64,000 nucleotides of DNA, from positions 661,267 through 725,266 of the forward strand of contig OZ234502.1 of NCBI GenBank assembly GCA_965153455.1, read 5' to 3'. Under the pieces are notes generated by a model. That model saw nothing but the letters and a program-made list of their open reading frames with translations. It did no database searches and had not been told where the DNA came from. This document shows, piece after piece, positions 47,684 through 59,495 of this stretch. Position 1 is the stretch's first letter. Every line of letters starts with the position of its first letter. Both the position numbers and the translations under genes were made by a program. The stretch comes from Sphagnum compactum. Its lineage: Eukaryota > Bryophyta > Sphagnopsida > Sphagnales.

Positions 47684-50600
47684 ATTAAATAGATTTGTAA
47701 ATGATGGTGGAAAAATTGTTGTTTTGAAGTTTTTACTCATGCATTACAAAAATTGTATGGCATAGTTGTTCATTGGGTGTTAGGGTTGGATGTTTGAAAG
47801 TTGGGTGGGGTTTCAATTGTTGTGTTGGTGCAAGAATCCCTTGTCGTAATGGGCAAAACCTTTTATGGTCAAGGTTTAATTACCCCAAGGTAGAATGATT
47901 TTAAGACAAATGTTTTTCATGAACATTTTTTGCTTGAATGCAATATTGAATTTGAATAAGGTGATTCATTACTCAAGAAAACTAATAATAGGAAGATTAA
48001 AACTTATCATGAACAATTGGCTGTTTGAATGTAGTATGGATTGATTCATGGAAAAAAACTAAAAATTAATTGTGCAAGTGTTATTTTTTAAAAAAATTGC
48101 TTGACATTTTTCTCAGTAAAAGTTGAACTATCACCAATGACTATAAATGAAAAATAAAAAAAAATTGCCAAACGTATGATAAGTGTGAAAACAAAGGAGC
48201 TAAATATGCTTCATTGAAAAAAACTAATTGCCCAAATGTTATTTTTTTAAAAAGAATGTAGCTTCAAATTTCTTCATTAAAAAAATATCTGTAGCAAAAT
48301 ACCCTCAACTTTCCAATTGAGGGTAGCCATTTTGGTACTTTCCATACTTTGAAAAAAAACCCTTGGTTTTAATGCATATTATTCAACTTTTTATTACTTA
48401 AAACTAAAAAGCTTGATGAACTTGGGAAAAAAAGACCTACCTTTGAGATAGTAAAATTCATTTTCAAAAAAATATTTTCATTTCTACATATAGATTTCAA
48501 ATTTTCCAAATGATGTTTTTCCTTTTGAATATCTTGTTATTTAAAAAAATGTTTAGCTTTATCAAATTCCATATCATTTCATCAAGTGTTATTACAACAT
48601 TTTCATCTTTTTCAACCTATATACAATGGATGTTGTCTTGTTTAATTTTCAACATCCTTCACAAACATGTCATCCAATGTCAAATTCCCAAATTAATTAG
48701 TCTCATTTTATCCATTGTTCAACTTTGTTAAATGTTTAACATGGTTATCATTTAAAACATCTACCATGTTGCATTCAAATGGAAGATCAAACGCCTCCAA
48801 AAAAAAAAAAAACAACCCATACACAAGTTATAAATAATGAAAAAATTGTATCCAAAGATGATGATAAAATTTTAATATGAATAAGTGGTAAAATAGTTTC
48901 CATCATATTTGAACCATTGTTCTTTCTATTCAAATAATTTACTTTTAATAAGCACAAAATATTTTTTGCAATGAAAAGCGTTCAACCGTAAACATAACTA
49001 GAAGAGGTTTATATAAAATCATGTTCAAACAAATCGGGGAATTTTTATTATTATTAGGTATATTGTTATCCTTTAACAACATTGAACATGAAACTTGATG
49101 TAATAATTTTAGGAGTTTTTCAACAAATGATAAGGATGAATTTTAAACACAAAGATGCAAAAAAATTGTGAAATCTTCATAAAATATGATGATAGACAAC
49201 CAAAGAATTAACAAAAAGAAAAAAATCAACATTCAAAGTCCTTATATAATGAAATAAAGGAAATGATTATTCATCATGAAATACTTAGTGACTTTTAATG
49301 CTATTACAATTTAACAACAAATGCCTTCAACATTGCTTCCTCTATCAAAAGAAACAACTAGTTTGATGTTATTTTAATGGGTTTCAAATTAATAATTTCT
49401 TATATTTTTAAAACGTTCTTGAAGAAATGTTTTCTTCTTTTATTCCGTAACTTCTTAAAAATTTCACTTTGTACATATATCTTTATTTTCTTGCAAGATT
49501 GTAATGTCATTATTATTAAATTTATAAGCACTTCCAACTTTCATATGGTTGAGACAACATTTGCCCTTTCATGTGTGCATTGATTTGTCAAATCCAATTA
49601 CATTTTTTTGACTTGTTGCCAAATTTAATGATGTAAGTTTTATTTCCACTTATTGTGGATGTTGGTCCATTTTTTTCAACAAGTTTCAACATACATTTCT
49701 TAGTATAAATGAAATCTTAAATAATTACATTTTTCCATATATGTCTACTTCACATTATGACATGTAAAAAACCCATATTAAGAGGAAAAGGATATTGGCC
49801 CATGGTCAGATTAAGAGATTTTCATGTGAAGGTGTGTAAATAACAAATGTGCGATTTATTACAAAAAATGCTGTGATAACATGTTATGACATTTTAGTTT
49901 AAAATAACACAACAAAATATGGTTGACAACTAAGCCATATTTGATTAATACCCCATTTTCACAATGTATTTTGGGCACCACATAATTTTATGGGATTAAT
50001 CATCATAACAATGTATTTGAAATTTGAAATTATGCAATTATTTTTACTAAATTTCATCTAATTGACAATCACTCCAATGCCACCAACATGGCAAACTTAA
50101 TAAACATTTTGACATTTTAACATAATTTCAAAATGTTTGATAAGATGACCTAAGTTTATTTAAAACATCGCTTACATTATTTAAAAAGCTTTCATATACA
50201 TTTGTGAACAACAACATTATAAATATATCCTACATGTGAACCTATGGTCTTCAGCAAAATTCAAATAATGAGACACCAACAATAATAAAGATGACAATAT
50301 TCATTTCATTCATTTAATAATACAATTAATGTACATTCTTTTTACAATTTGCCATCTCATTATGTCACAAAACTTGAAATACACACAAAATGCACATGAG
50401 AGGGCTACAAAGGTCACATGTAGTGTTGTTACTTGATATTGAAAAAACTCTCAAAATGCACACCTTATTACCATAATAAACACCTTACCCCTTAGAATGG
50501 ATGGTGTACATTATCCCAAATTACATTATAATAACTGAGGATACTTGACACAACCACAACTATCATAATTAAATATTCTTTCTCCAATTTACATTGAAGT

Positions 50601-50689
50601 GAAATAAACTATGTATTTTCCACTTTGCATAAGTAGCAAAAGTAATAAGGTTGTCAAAACCAACTTCATGCACCAAATTTATGTCAAGC
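47684..50689. other. Gene-poor AT-rich stretch, no gene recognised
   Basis: High A+T, many A and T runs, only short frames, no motif or splice chain that I can support. Confidence 0.5.
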
Positions 50690-51100
50690 ATCACCTTGAC
50701 ATGAATAAGAGTGCATAACAACAATGAGAGAAACTAATACAAATTGAACATCACATTCACATGAACAAAAATGTAGAAAAACAATAAGAGGAATGAAGAT
50801 AGGCCAAACATCCCATTAACATGAATAAAGATTATGTATAAGGACAATGAGAGGAATAAATGAATTCATGTCAAAATCATATTGGCATGAATAAAAAGTG
50901 TATAAGGACAATGAAAGGAATGAATGAATTTACATTGAATGTTACATCAACATGAATTAGAATCCATGAGGATAATGAGAAAATGGGTGTATGTTGAACA
51001 TAAGGATGAGCATGAATACAAATGCATAAGAATGATGGAAGTAATGATTTTTATGTCATTCCTCACATCAACAAAAGTGTATGAAAACAATGGAAGTACA
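50690..51100 (+). repeat. ~60-bp degenerate tandem array
   Basis: About seven units pair a CATCACATTGACATGAATAA phrase with AGTGTATAAGGACAATGAGA and GGAATGAATGAA. Unit starts fall near 50,690, 50,750, 50,810, 50,875, 50,940, 50,999 and 51,058. The 60-codon frame here is a repeat by-product. Confidence 0.75.
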
Positions 51101-51606
51101 GAAGAACCACAAGAAATGTGAAGGATCCATGAGAACAAATCACTAGGGTAGTGATGGACCATCATATATTATGATTGACCCAAGTGGTGCCATTTAAAAT
51201 GGTCTTTCACTTCATATTGTTCACTTTTTCATGTTTATAGATGAGGATGCAAAATGTCATAAATGTTAATAGAGGCACAAATTGGGGAGTGGACGGAGTG
51301 TGGGTGAAGATGCTTTAAGAAATAAGAGAGAAAATCCTCCTCGATTGTATAGTGTATGTGGTGAGGGAGAGGTAAACATTAACATTACATTTAAATTTTC
51401 AGTGGTGCTCAGTAGAGGTATGTGACCCTGAAAATGATTTTCTCATATCCAAGTTTAGTTATTTTACTTTTTTCCAAACCCACCCATAAAACTAAAACTG
51501 GGACTACAAATAGGTGGGAGACTACTAATAGCAACCCACCTGGACCAATCGTAATGATTGATGAATCAGAAACAGGGAGCACCACTCAGCTCTATCTATC
51601 TTGATA

Positions 51607-51634
51607 GTTTGTTTTGTTTTGTTTTGTTTTGTTT
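51607..51634. repeat. (GTTTT)n microsatellite
   Basis: About five GTTTT units. Confidence 0.85.
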
Positions 51635-52159
51635 CTCCTGCTGAGATCTCCCAAACCATAGCCCTTCTTCATGCCCTGCTCTTCGTACCTTCGGAAAGCT
51701 CTGGATCAGTAAGAGTGCACCGACTCGGTTTGAGACTCTTTGGAGCTTTGATGTGAAAGGCTATTGATTATTGAATCATTTTCTCAATGAAAATTAAATA
51801 AAATTGAAACTGAAAACCGTATTGGAAATTGGGGGCCTTCTCGATGTTGTTGGAAAGCCCTTGGTGGATCAGATTTAATAGAGTTTATTCCACAATTTTC
51901 AGAGCTGAAGTGTGAAAGATATTGATTTGGGTTTAGGGTTTTCCGGAAATTCAAACAAATTGCAAAAATTGGGTTTGGAAGGAAAAATCAGTTGATCCCT
52001 CGATGCGTTCACATTGCCGAATTAAAAATAAATAAAATTCTGAAAATGTGAAAAAGAAAGAATGTGTTCACACTTGGGCCAACAGCACTAGTCATATTTA
52101 TTACACTCTTCTCTGGCAGGTGTTAGGCTTTGGTGTGCAAATCCAGAGGCCCAAACCAG

Positions 52160-52210
52160 CGAGAGAGAGAGAGAGCGAGAGAGCGAGAGAGCGCGCGCGA
52201 GAGAAGAGAC
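52160..52210. repeat. GA/GCGA-rich microsatellite
   Basis: GA dinucleotides with interspersed GC, ending in GCGCGCGCGAGAG, just upstream of the GST-like start codon. Confidence 0.88.
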
Positions 52211-52273
52211 ACAGAAGAGGAGGAGCTCAGGGTCTTGACGACTTGGAGAACCCAGCAGCTGCTGCTGATCATC

Positions 52274-52600
52274 ATGTCTAGCGTCTTCCACCTGATTTCC
52301 ATAGGTTGTTGTTGCATCTACTGGCCTTCACATGTACCCAGCTAGCTGCTTACAACTTCTGTCCAGTTTCATGATCCTGTTCAGAGTTTCTAAGCTGAAG
52401 CTGATCCTAGCTCGTAGCTGATGTTGCAAGGTTGCTTTGTGGTGCAGGTCCATCGCATTATTGTGAGAAGGTATAGCAGCTTGCTTACCCATCAAGCTCT
52501 TTCCATCAGCTTCTCGTGTCTTTTAAGGGTTTTCCATTGTCTCGTTGTGAGTTTGATTCCGTCGTTGGCAAAAGGAAGCACTGAGATCTGGAGTTCAGCT

Positions 52601-52641
<41 letters not shown>

Positions 52642-55568
52642 TTGAGATAGAGCGTACAACAGATACTGAAACGAGTGTGTGAGTTCACTGGGAGTTTTCA
52701 TGCCTGCAGGCAAGATGGGCACTGGAAAGAGCTGGGGTGATCTTCCAGGAGACGAAGCATATGGTGGTTTTTCACATATTTTTCACAAGGTGCACATGCC
52801 AGAAGTCCCTTGCAGAGCTAGTCTCTCTAGCGTTCCATCATGACTTGCCTGCATTCTTTGTTTCATGATCTTTGTTGCAAGCTTGTCTCTCCACACTGAT
52901 CAGGCTTGCAACAGATCATCAGTGTAATAATCTTAGGTCTTCACAAATCAAAAGAGCTATGAGAGTCCTCTCCTCCTTCAGGATCAGTGATGACATGAAG
53001 AAACATCAGAAGCTTGTCAGAAGTGCACAAAGAATCAGATACAAAAGCACAGCTACGGCTTTTTCTTGAAAGAATTATTTTCCCCCTCAGTACTGCAGTT
53101 TTATTGTGATGGTCTTGGATTCTGAAGAAACATCAGAAGCTTGTTAGAAGCACATGAAGAATCAGATGCAAAAGTGAAGCTACTTCTATGAAGAAGATGC
53201 AATCTCAACAAGAATTAGGGTTTGCAGTTTTCTGCTTTGCTCCTGGCATTGACAATCATTTTCCTCAGTACTGCACCTTTATTGTGATGGTCTTTCATTT
53301 GGAGTCTGCACAATGGTGATGCTGTGTGATCATGCGACTTGTGAAAATCTTTGTCTAGGGGTCTGGGAGGAGGAACAAGTTGTCCAAAGCTGGTGATGCA
53401 GGGAGCTGGGGAGGATCAGCAGCTGGGGGGCAGTACAGGAGACAGAATTGTGCTGCAAGAATCAACAGACATTCTGAAATTTGCTGATAAAAACATCGCA
53501 GACAAACATGATCGCCTCTACCCTGATGATCCTGAATTGTTGAAGCTTGTTGAGTCTTGGGGTGAGTTGGATGAAACCCTAAAACCATCTGCTCACAAGC
53601 TGCTTGAACATGAAGCTTGATGTCATGTCTCATGGGGGACAGCTTGGGGTTATCCGTTGGTGTGGTGGCACTGTGATTTTTTTGTTTTGAAAAATCTGGA
53701 GCAAAAAGTAAAAGTACAAAACCTGCTCACATGAAGCTTTCATGAAGCTTGATGTCATGTCTCATGGGGGCTTGCCGGGGCTCTCTGTTGGTGTGTCATG
53801 GTGGTGTAATTGTCTTGTTTTGAGAAATTCTAGAGCACCAATATTCCAGTTGATGGGATGTTGTTGGTGTGGAGATATATATGGCAGAGTCGAAATTCGG
53901 GAAGAACTTGGGTCCAAACGTGCGGTGTTGGGCTTACAGTTACCTTCTCTATGACAAATCAAGCTACCGTCTGATGACTCAAGGAGCATCAATAACAGAG
54001 CAGATATTCGCATGGATTCTCATGCCTCTCATTCGACCACTTGTTGGCAAAAACTTGAAACTTGATAGACCTGGAACAAGAGAAAAGTCCCTTGCAGTGG
54101 TGGAATCCATTTTCAAGGAGGTATGAAAAGTTTTCCCTCCTCCAAGATATAGACTTTTGATCTTTTAAAATCCATTGAAATGTGTTCTTGTGCTGGAAGG
54201 GTTATTGATGATGATGATGACCGTCTGACACTTAATGAGCAAAAGGACTCTCGTAAGGCTTATGACTGCAGTTATTGTCATGTTATCTTCAAATTTCTCT
54301 GCAAATTTCAAAGCTATTGTGGGCTGGTTTGTGCTGGAATTCAATTTCCTTTCATTCTCTTGCTGGACAACCTTCTTCATATGTATTTTACCTGGGTAGA
54401 AGTACTTGAGGATTCTTCTTCTGTCAAGCCCACTAGAGCTCTCTCTCTAATCTCTATTGTGGGTGATTGCTTGGGTGGGAGCTTTTGAGCAGGTGGATGA
54501 GTCACTTGCTAATGGTCATGCATTCATATGTGGAGACAGATTTACAGCTGCAGACCTCACTTTTGCTGCACTTGGTGGGCCAATGGTCGTTCCTCCAGAG
54601 TATGTCATGTGTTTCTTTTTTCTTTGCAGCACTTCATTTCAGTCACCATCTTGTATTCGTTCCCGCCATGCACCAATACCATGAGTTTGTTGGCAACTCA
54701 TGTGCATGCTTGCTTGCATAAGGCAAAAAATCTGTATGACTGTAAAGCAAAATTTGTTGTGTGCAAAATCTGTATCATGAATTAGTAGTAGCTATGAATG
54801 TAAACCCATTCTTTGTTTGCCCTACTCCATGTTGCGGGACAATGCCCTCTGTGTAGCTGAGCTTTTGGATTATTCGGGGTCATGGGATTGTGAAGATATG
54901 GTGCATGGGCACCTTCTATCGAGGAATGCCCCAAAGAAATGGCTTCAACAATGCTGCGTCTCAGAGATACTGCTGCTGGCAAAGTGAGTTCCTGAAAGTC
55001 TGATATGGTAACTGGATTCAATGTTGGTCCACATAATATTCTCTTTGGGTACACTTGCAATTGTTTCAAGGTGCAATGATGTTGCACTATCATTCTTAAT
55101 TTGTTGCTTGAGTTGGGACTGCAAAAGACATGTACGTATACAGTTGCATGTGTACTACTGGTCTTTGCAGTTTGAAGGTGTAGGGTAAAGCCCCAGGGTG
55201 GGTGCATGCCCCAGGGTGGGCCTATGATGAGGAAATAGCCAAGTCCATTTTGGGAATATACTCCCTCCCACTCATGGGTTTTACCCATTGTAAGCACAAG
55301 GTGAATGTCCTGATGTTTAGGCAGATCACAAGGTGTAGGAAGGGGAGGGTTCTTACACCTACTCAATAGTGGGAGGGAAATTCATGAATATAAGATGCCC
55401 TCCAAAAACACCAGGAAATTTTCTCCGAGTGCTTTATGAAACTCACAAATCTATGATGGGTTGGTTGGGGGTGGGTGTTGCTTGCAGCACATTCTAAAGA
55501 TGTATGAGACAGAGCGAAACAAGGTTGTATACAAGCAGGTTGTATACAAGCAGTCGCAAAATCATTAG
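52274..55568 (+). CDS. Glutathione S-transferase-like protein, eight exons, 281 aa
   Basis: A soluble GST-fold protein expected to bind glutathione; substrate unknown. Exons: 52,274-52,304, 52,448-52,470, 52,710-52,789, 53,359-53,561, 53,888-54,120, 54,493-54,599, 54,896-54,983 and 55,488-55,568. All introns are GT-AG, phases agree, total 846 nt. The thioredoxin fold starts MSSVFHLISI and has PSHYCEKARWALERAG, with Ser13 in the usual catalytic position and Cys16 three residues on. A cis-Pro-like SCPKLV lies at 52-57 and the glutathione-binding ESTDIL at 79-84. The helical C-terminal domain follows (LGPNVRCWAYSYLL, then CGDRFTAADLTFAAL with the FTAAD capping box at 207-211). The last exon encodes a basic tail with a duplicated VVYKQ. 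The layout resembles bacterial-type GSTs more than the common tau and phi classes. Class not assigned. Confidence 0.87.
52602..52639. repeat. (GA)n microsatellite in GST intron 2
   Basis: About nineteen GA dinucleotides inside the intron between 52,470 and 52,710. Confidence 0.92.
52997..53295 (+). repeat. Tandem duplication in GST intron 3
   Basis: AAGAAACATCAGAAGCTTGT starts one copy near 52,998 and another near 53,125. Both also share AGAATCAGAT, CAGTACTGCA and TTTATTGTGATGGTCTT. The second copy carries an insertion of about 45 bp. Confidence 0.8.
53588..53850 (+). repeat. ~132-bp tandem duplication in GST intron 4
   Basis: CATGAAGCTTGATGTCATGT followed by CTCATGGGGG occurs near 53,610 and 53,742. 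Both copies continue through a GTTGGTGTG phrase, TTGTTTTGA and a CTGGAGCA/CTAGAGCA end. All within the intron. Confidence 0.8.
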
Positions 55569-57279
55569 CAAATACATTATTTATTATTCAAGGTCATGAG
55601 GTTATGACCACACTTATTGTCATGTTACCCTTCCAAGTGTTTGTTGTGGAGAGATCTTGGCAACTGATCTTATAAGATGTGCTTTTGTGTAAGATTATAT
55701 ATATATATCTGATTACTGCAGTAAGATTAGAAATCCATTAGCATCAAGTTCCATGAAAAAGGTGGGTACAATAATCCTGGCTACTAAAGAGAGAATTCAC
55801 ACTTGGTAAACCTATCCTGTAAAAGCCTCCTCCTCCCACCTCACACTACCTATGTAAGTGGGTGGGCATCATAGGTAAGTGGGTAGGGTATGTAAGTAGG
55901 CACTTGGTGGCTATTAGGGAGGCAGATATATGTGGATGATTTGTACATAGCTAACAATGGACCTTCGCCTAGAAGGCTATCCCCTCTGAACCTGCCCTTC
56001 ATGTAGATGTCAAACCTTTGAGTGGGGTGCATGCTTTCAAGCTGTGTCTGAATGCAAGACTGTCGTAATTGTAGACTAATTGATTTTGGGAGACACTGGA
56101 CACTCCCCATGGAGCTCTCTGTCCAGGCCTATTTTTGAAGCACTGCAATGGTTATAGTTGTTCTGTACAGTTTGTGCTCCCCTGCCTCACAAAATTAAAA
56201 CTTGTTCTGACAAAACAGTTAGTTTTATTTTTACGCTCTGCCATCACCTGGATTCTTTTCAGGCACTGCAGGGAGACCACTGACAGTCCAAACCTACTAG
56301 CCTACTTTGCAGCAGTTGCTAAGTGGAGGGGTTTCCTTTTGATTTCGTTTCTTTTTGGGCAGAACATAAGACAAAACCTTTGCAGAACCATGCACTGCCA
56401 TGGACTGTCACCTGCTCGGAGTGCTGGACCGAGCTTGAATGTGGGTATTTAGCATTTTTCATGGATATTGAATTAGTGCAGACCAGGCTGGTTGAAAGTT
56501 GAAACCTGTGTTGCTTCCAGCATACAGTTGACTCGGTTAGGTACTTGGTTTGATACTTGTTTGGGAAGGTCTTCCATCAACAAATTCCAAGTGTTGCTGT
56601 TGCAGCCACTCTTCTGTAGTTCAAGAATTTCACCTAAGATGGAGTGAACCGAAAGTCTTTTCTAAATTGAATGAAAATTGGCATGCGGCAAATCTTTCTA
56701 CAGATTGATCATTAATCGGTTCTTGCTACCAAGGAATAAAATCACCTCCTCTGTGAGAAAATATTGAAGACCTAAGGGCGAAGCCACTTGATCCCTTGAT
56801 ATTGGGATTGGCATGAAAGTTCCAAAAATTGTCTATTTGGACAAAAGTCTTTTTTGGTACAAGAGCATATCCATGTTATATTCTGAAATTGCAAGAGAAG
56901 TTCATTGATTTGATGAGAAACAACCCTTTTCAGGATGCTTGGTAAACAAGGTTGGGTTGCATAACAAAAATTTCAAACTCTGCATATCTTTGCAATAAAG
57001 AACACATTTTGTTACCATTTTGTTTGATGGAAAGACCATATGGTGTGTACAACAACAACCACTCTACTGTAAAGTAATGGACCTTGTCCTAAATCTCTCT
57101 ACATGTGGAAGCAATGGCCTGAGAAAGTCTATGATCCAAGATACTAAACTACCATGTGAGGGTGCCACCCAAAGGCTTAAAGGCAAATAATGCTTTGTCA
57201 GAGTGCATTGTAATCAACCCTTTTTTTATGGACCAATTTCCTTCATAGTGTAGAAAAAGCAATTTGCATTGAACATGTT
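55569..57279. other. Downstream of the GST-like gene, no further gene recognised
   Basis: A 105-codon plus-strand frame at 56,135-56,452 has no family resemblance or splice partners. A short TA run lies near 55,697-55,709. The rest shows no support for a gene. Confidence 0.4.
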
Positions 57280-57600
57280 TTTGTTGGCCTTGTCTACCAA
57301 GGCAAGGATATTGTGTAGTAGTAGCTTAAGGGATTTTGGCACCTAGGTAATAGGTCTATTTTTATACGAGGATTTTCGAAAGATGATATTTTGGCTTGTG
57401 TCGAAACTTGAGATTAGTTATAGAGTTATAATATTTTGAAGGATTTTTGGGCTTCTTTTAGAGGATTTTTTGAAGATTAATATATTTTTGCATGGTGAAA
57501 TATTTGAGTTTCCATAACTCTTCTTTTGCCTTAAGATCCTTTTTAAGGTAATTAATTGGCAAGGCCACCATGTGACACACCCCTTGTTATAGTCCTTTTG
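57280..57600 (-). repeat. Dispersed repeat, inverted partner of 12,995-13,285
   Basis: Read on the minus strand it matches the segment upstream of the P450 through AAATATTTCACCATGCAAAA, AAAAATCCTC, ATATTATAACTCTATAACTA, CAAAATATCATCTTTC, TTACCTAGG and ACAATATCCTTGCC. It carries about 50 extra bases near the GGCCTTGCCAA end. No coding capacity. Confidence 0.8.
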
Positions 57601-59362
57601 GTACATTCACTTGCTTTTCACCTATTTGCATTAATTGGCACAATATATACACTAGAATATATGTTCCCAAGGGAAAGTCGAACTCGTTCGTAAGGACTAG
57701 GGACCACCCATATTTTTTTTGTGCAAAATTTTGCACTTATGCAATATAGAACAGATTTCTCTGTTGCAAGATTCCTTTCTTAATTACCAAAAAGTTTGCC
57801 AGAATTTGAGGGAATTTTTTGTTTTGCCATATTTCCGCATTAAGTCATAGCTTGTTTCCATAAATAGCTGGTTTCCTGACTTTTACTACTTACCTTGCCA
57901 AAACCTGGCTAAGACTTTTTGTGGATAGTCGTCAACCCACTTACCTTACCTCACAAAATTACGCAAAAAAAAAAAAAAAAAACCCTTTTAGGAACATATC
58001 AAAATTTTTTCCCTACTAGTACCTTAAATGAATGACAATATGAACAAATGGGGTTCATTCCTTACATTCCTTACCAACTTAACTACGGCACTTACTACCC
58101 ACTTACATAGGTAATTGATAATTTTTCAAAAATTCGACAAAATGAAAAAATAATATAATTTATGCCGAAGAAGCCGCCCATGTACTACAGTAATGCTTTA
58201 CTTGTTTAAAATTCATCAACACTTGAACTTCCATTGCAATAGTAAAACACCGAATGAATTTTTAAAAAAGTGTAGACTCAGAAAGTTGAATGGTTCAAAA
58301 TTAGGTCAAGACTAAGTCCAAAACTCTTCCCTCTTCCCTATGCCATAGGGACCGACCTACTGGCTCTTCACATATCAGGTGTGATAGGATAAAACAATGT
58401 ATGGTTTTTTCCAACAAAAAAAAAAAGTGGCTTTTTGCACCCAAAATTTTGGATTTTTTTTTCCTAATAAACATTTGAATGAGTTTTCTCTTTAAAATTT
58501 ATTTTTCCAATTTTCTTTTATTTAAAGTTAATTTTATAAATAAATAAATAAATATAATATTAGATTTATTTGAAAAAACTCCTTGTTGGGATCCATTGTA
58601 ACATTGTTGTATATGCTTATGCACACTAGCGTTCATTTTTTCAATTTTCTGATGTATAAACACAAAGGAATTCATGGCATTGACAATTCATTTCCAGTTT
58701 CAAAAATTACTGAAAGATCAATGTTTTCCCCATCATTAGGTTAAAAATTTATGAAAGGCTATGGTTTGACAGAACAAAACAAACTACCTTCCTTCATAAA
58801 TAGATAACCCTATGAGGGAAGAAAGAGTAAGGTTACTACACTTTTGTAGGTGTAAGATCTGTCCCACTCTTAAGGGGGTGAGTTCTGTAAGAACAACCCT
58901 CACCCTCCTCCACCTCTTGAACTTTGTCTCAAGCTTTACCTTCGGGAAAGCCGAGAGGTGGTGTGGGGGGCATTCCCAAAATGACGGGCTTAAGACAAGG
59001 TGTTATCTAAGTCAAGCTGAATTTTGGGAATGCCCATGGTGCTTTAGGGTACACACATCACCCCGTATGCAGATGTGTGGGACCGGAGACCTTTTCTCCT
59101 ATTTCATGGATTATGACAAAGTTGTCCCAAAGTTGTCCAAGTCTTTGCTCCGGGATCCACACTCACCCAAAGAGCAAGAAATCTTCTCTTTTTTTTCATC
59201 CATGGTTTGGAACATAATGGGACCCATCCCCCCTCCCCCCTCCAATTGGTGTATTGATGTCTCACCAACTCAAATGTGGATGGAAAGGACTACTTACAAG
59301 ACTGGAAGCCTGGATTTGGAAGCCTGGTTCAAATCCTTTTTAGGGGCTTAATATATATTTTT
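57601..59362. other. Gene-poor stretch, no gene recognised
   Basis: A 179-codon plus-strand frame at 58,812-59,351 is the longest here. It has no recognisable domain, its composition resembles the mixed repeat-like DNA near 34.1 and 55.2 kb, and it runs into a tandem repeat. I do not call it a gene. Poly-A runs lie near 57,966-57,981 and 58,419-58,428. Confidence 0.4.
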
Positions 59363-59495
59363 GGCACAAATAGACAAAGAAATCCATTGCATTTGTTTAA
59401 ATTAATTTTTTTTAGCACAAATAGACAAAGGAATCCATTGGCTTTTTTAAAACTATTTTTTTGGCACAAATAGACAAAGAAATCCATTGGCTTAT
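59363..59495 (+). repeat. Three tandem copies of a 50-bp unit
   Basis: GCACAAATAGACAAAGAAAT, then CCATTG and a T-rich tail, starts near 59,363, 59,413 and 59,463, an even 50-bp step. Confidence 0.88.

Larger units (their letters stand above)
51101..52273 (+). other. Upstream region of the GST-like gene
   Basis: No separate gene seen. It contains a GTTTT pentamer run (51,607-51,634) and a long GA/GCGA run (52,160-52,210) about 65-110 bp before the start codon, probably in the 5' UTR or core promoter. No convincing TATA box. Confidence 0.4.

Noticed and set aside
53562-53620. Reading GST exon 4 through to the TGA at 53,618-53,620
   Set aside because: The GTGAGT donor at 53,562 and the match of the joined sequence (ESWESKFGKNLGP) to the GST pattern WExxFxxxLGP favour splicing.
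54782-55366. 194-codon minus-strand frame
   Set aside because: It is antisense across GST exon 7 and the flanking introns; the plus-strand exon has the right splice sites, phase and family motif.
59320-59342. GGTTCAAATCC, which looks like a tRNA or SINE B box
   Set aside because: No A box or cloverleaf could be placed at the right distance upstream, and no A tail or target-site duplication follows.
58812-59351. 179-codon plus-strand frame
   Set aside because: No domain, no splice support, atypical composition, and it runs into a tandem repeat; chance frame in repeat-like DNA is more likely.
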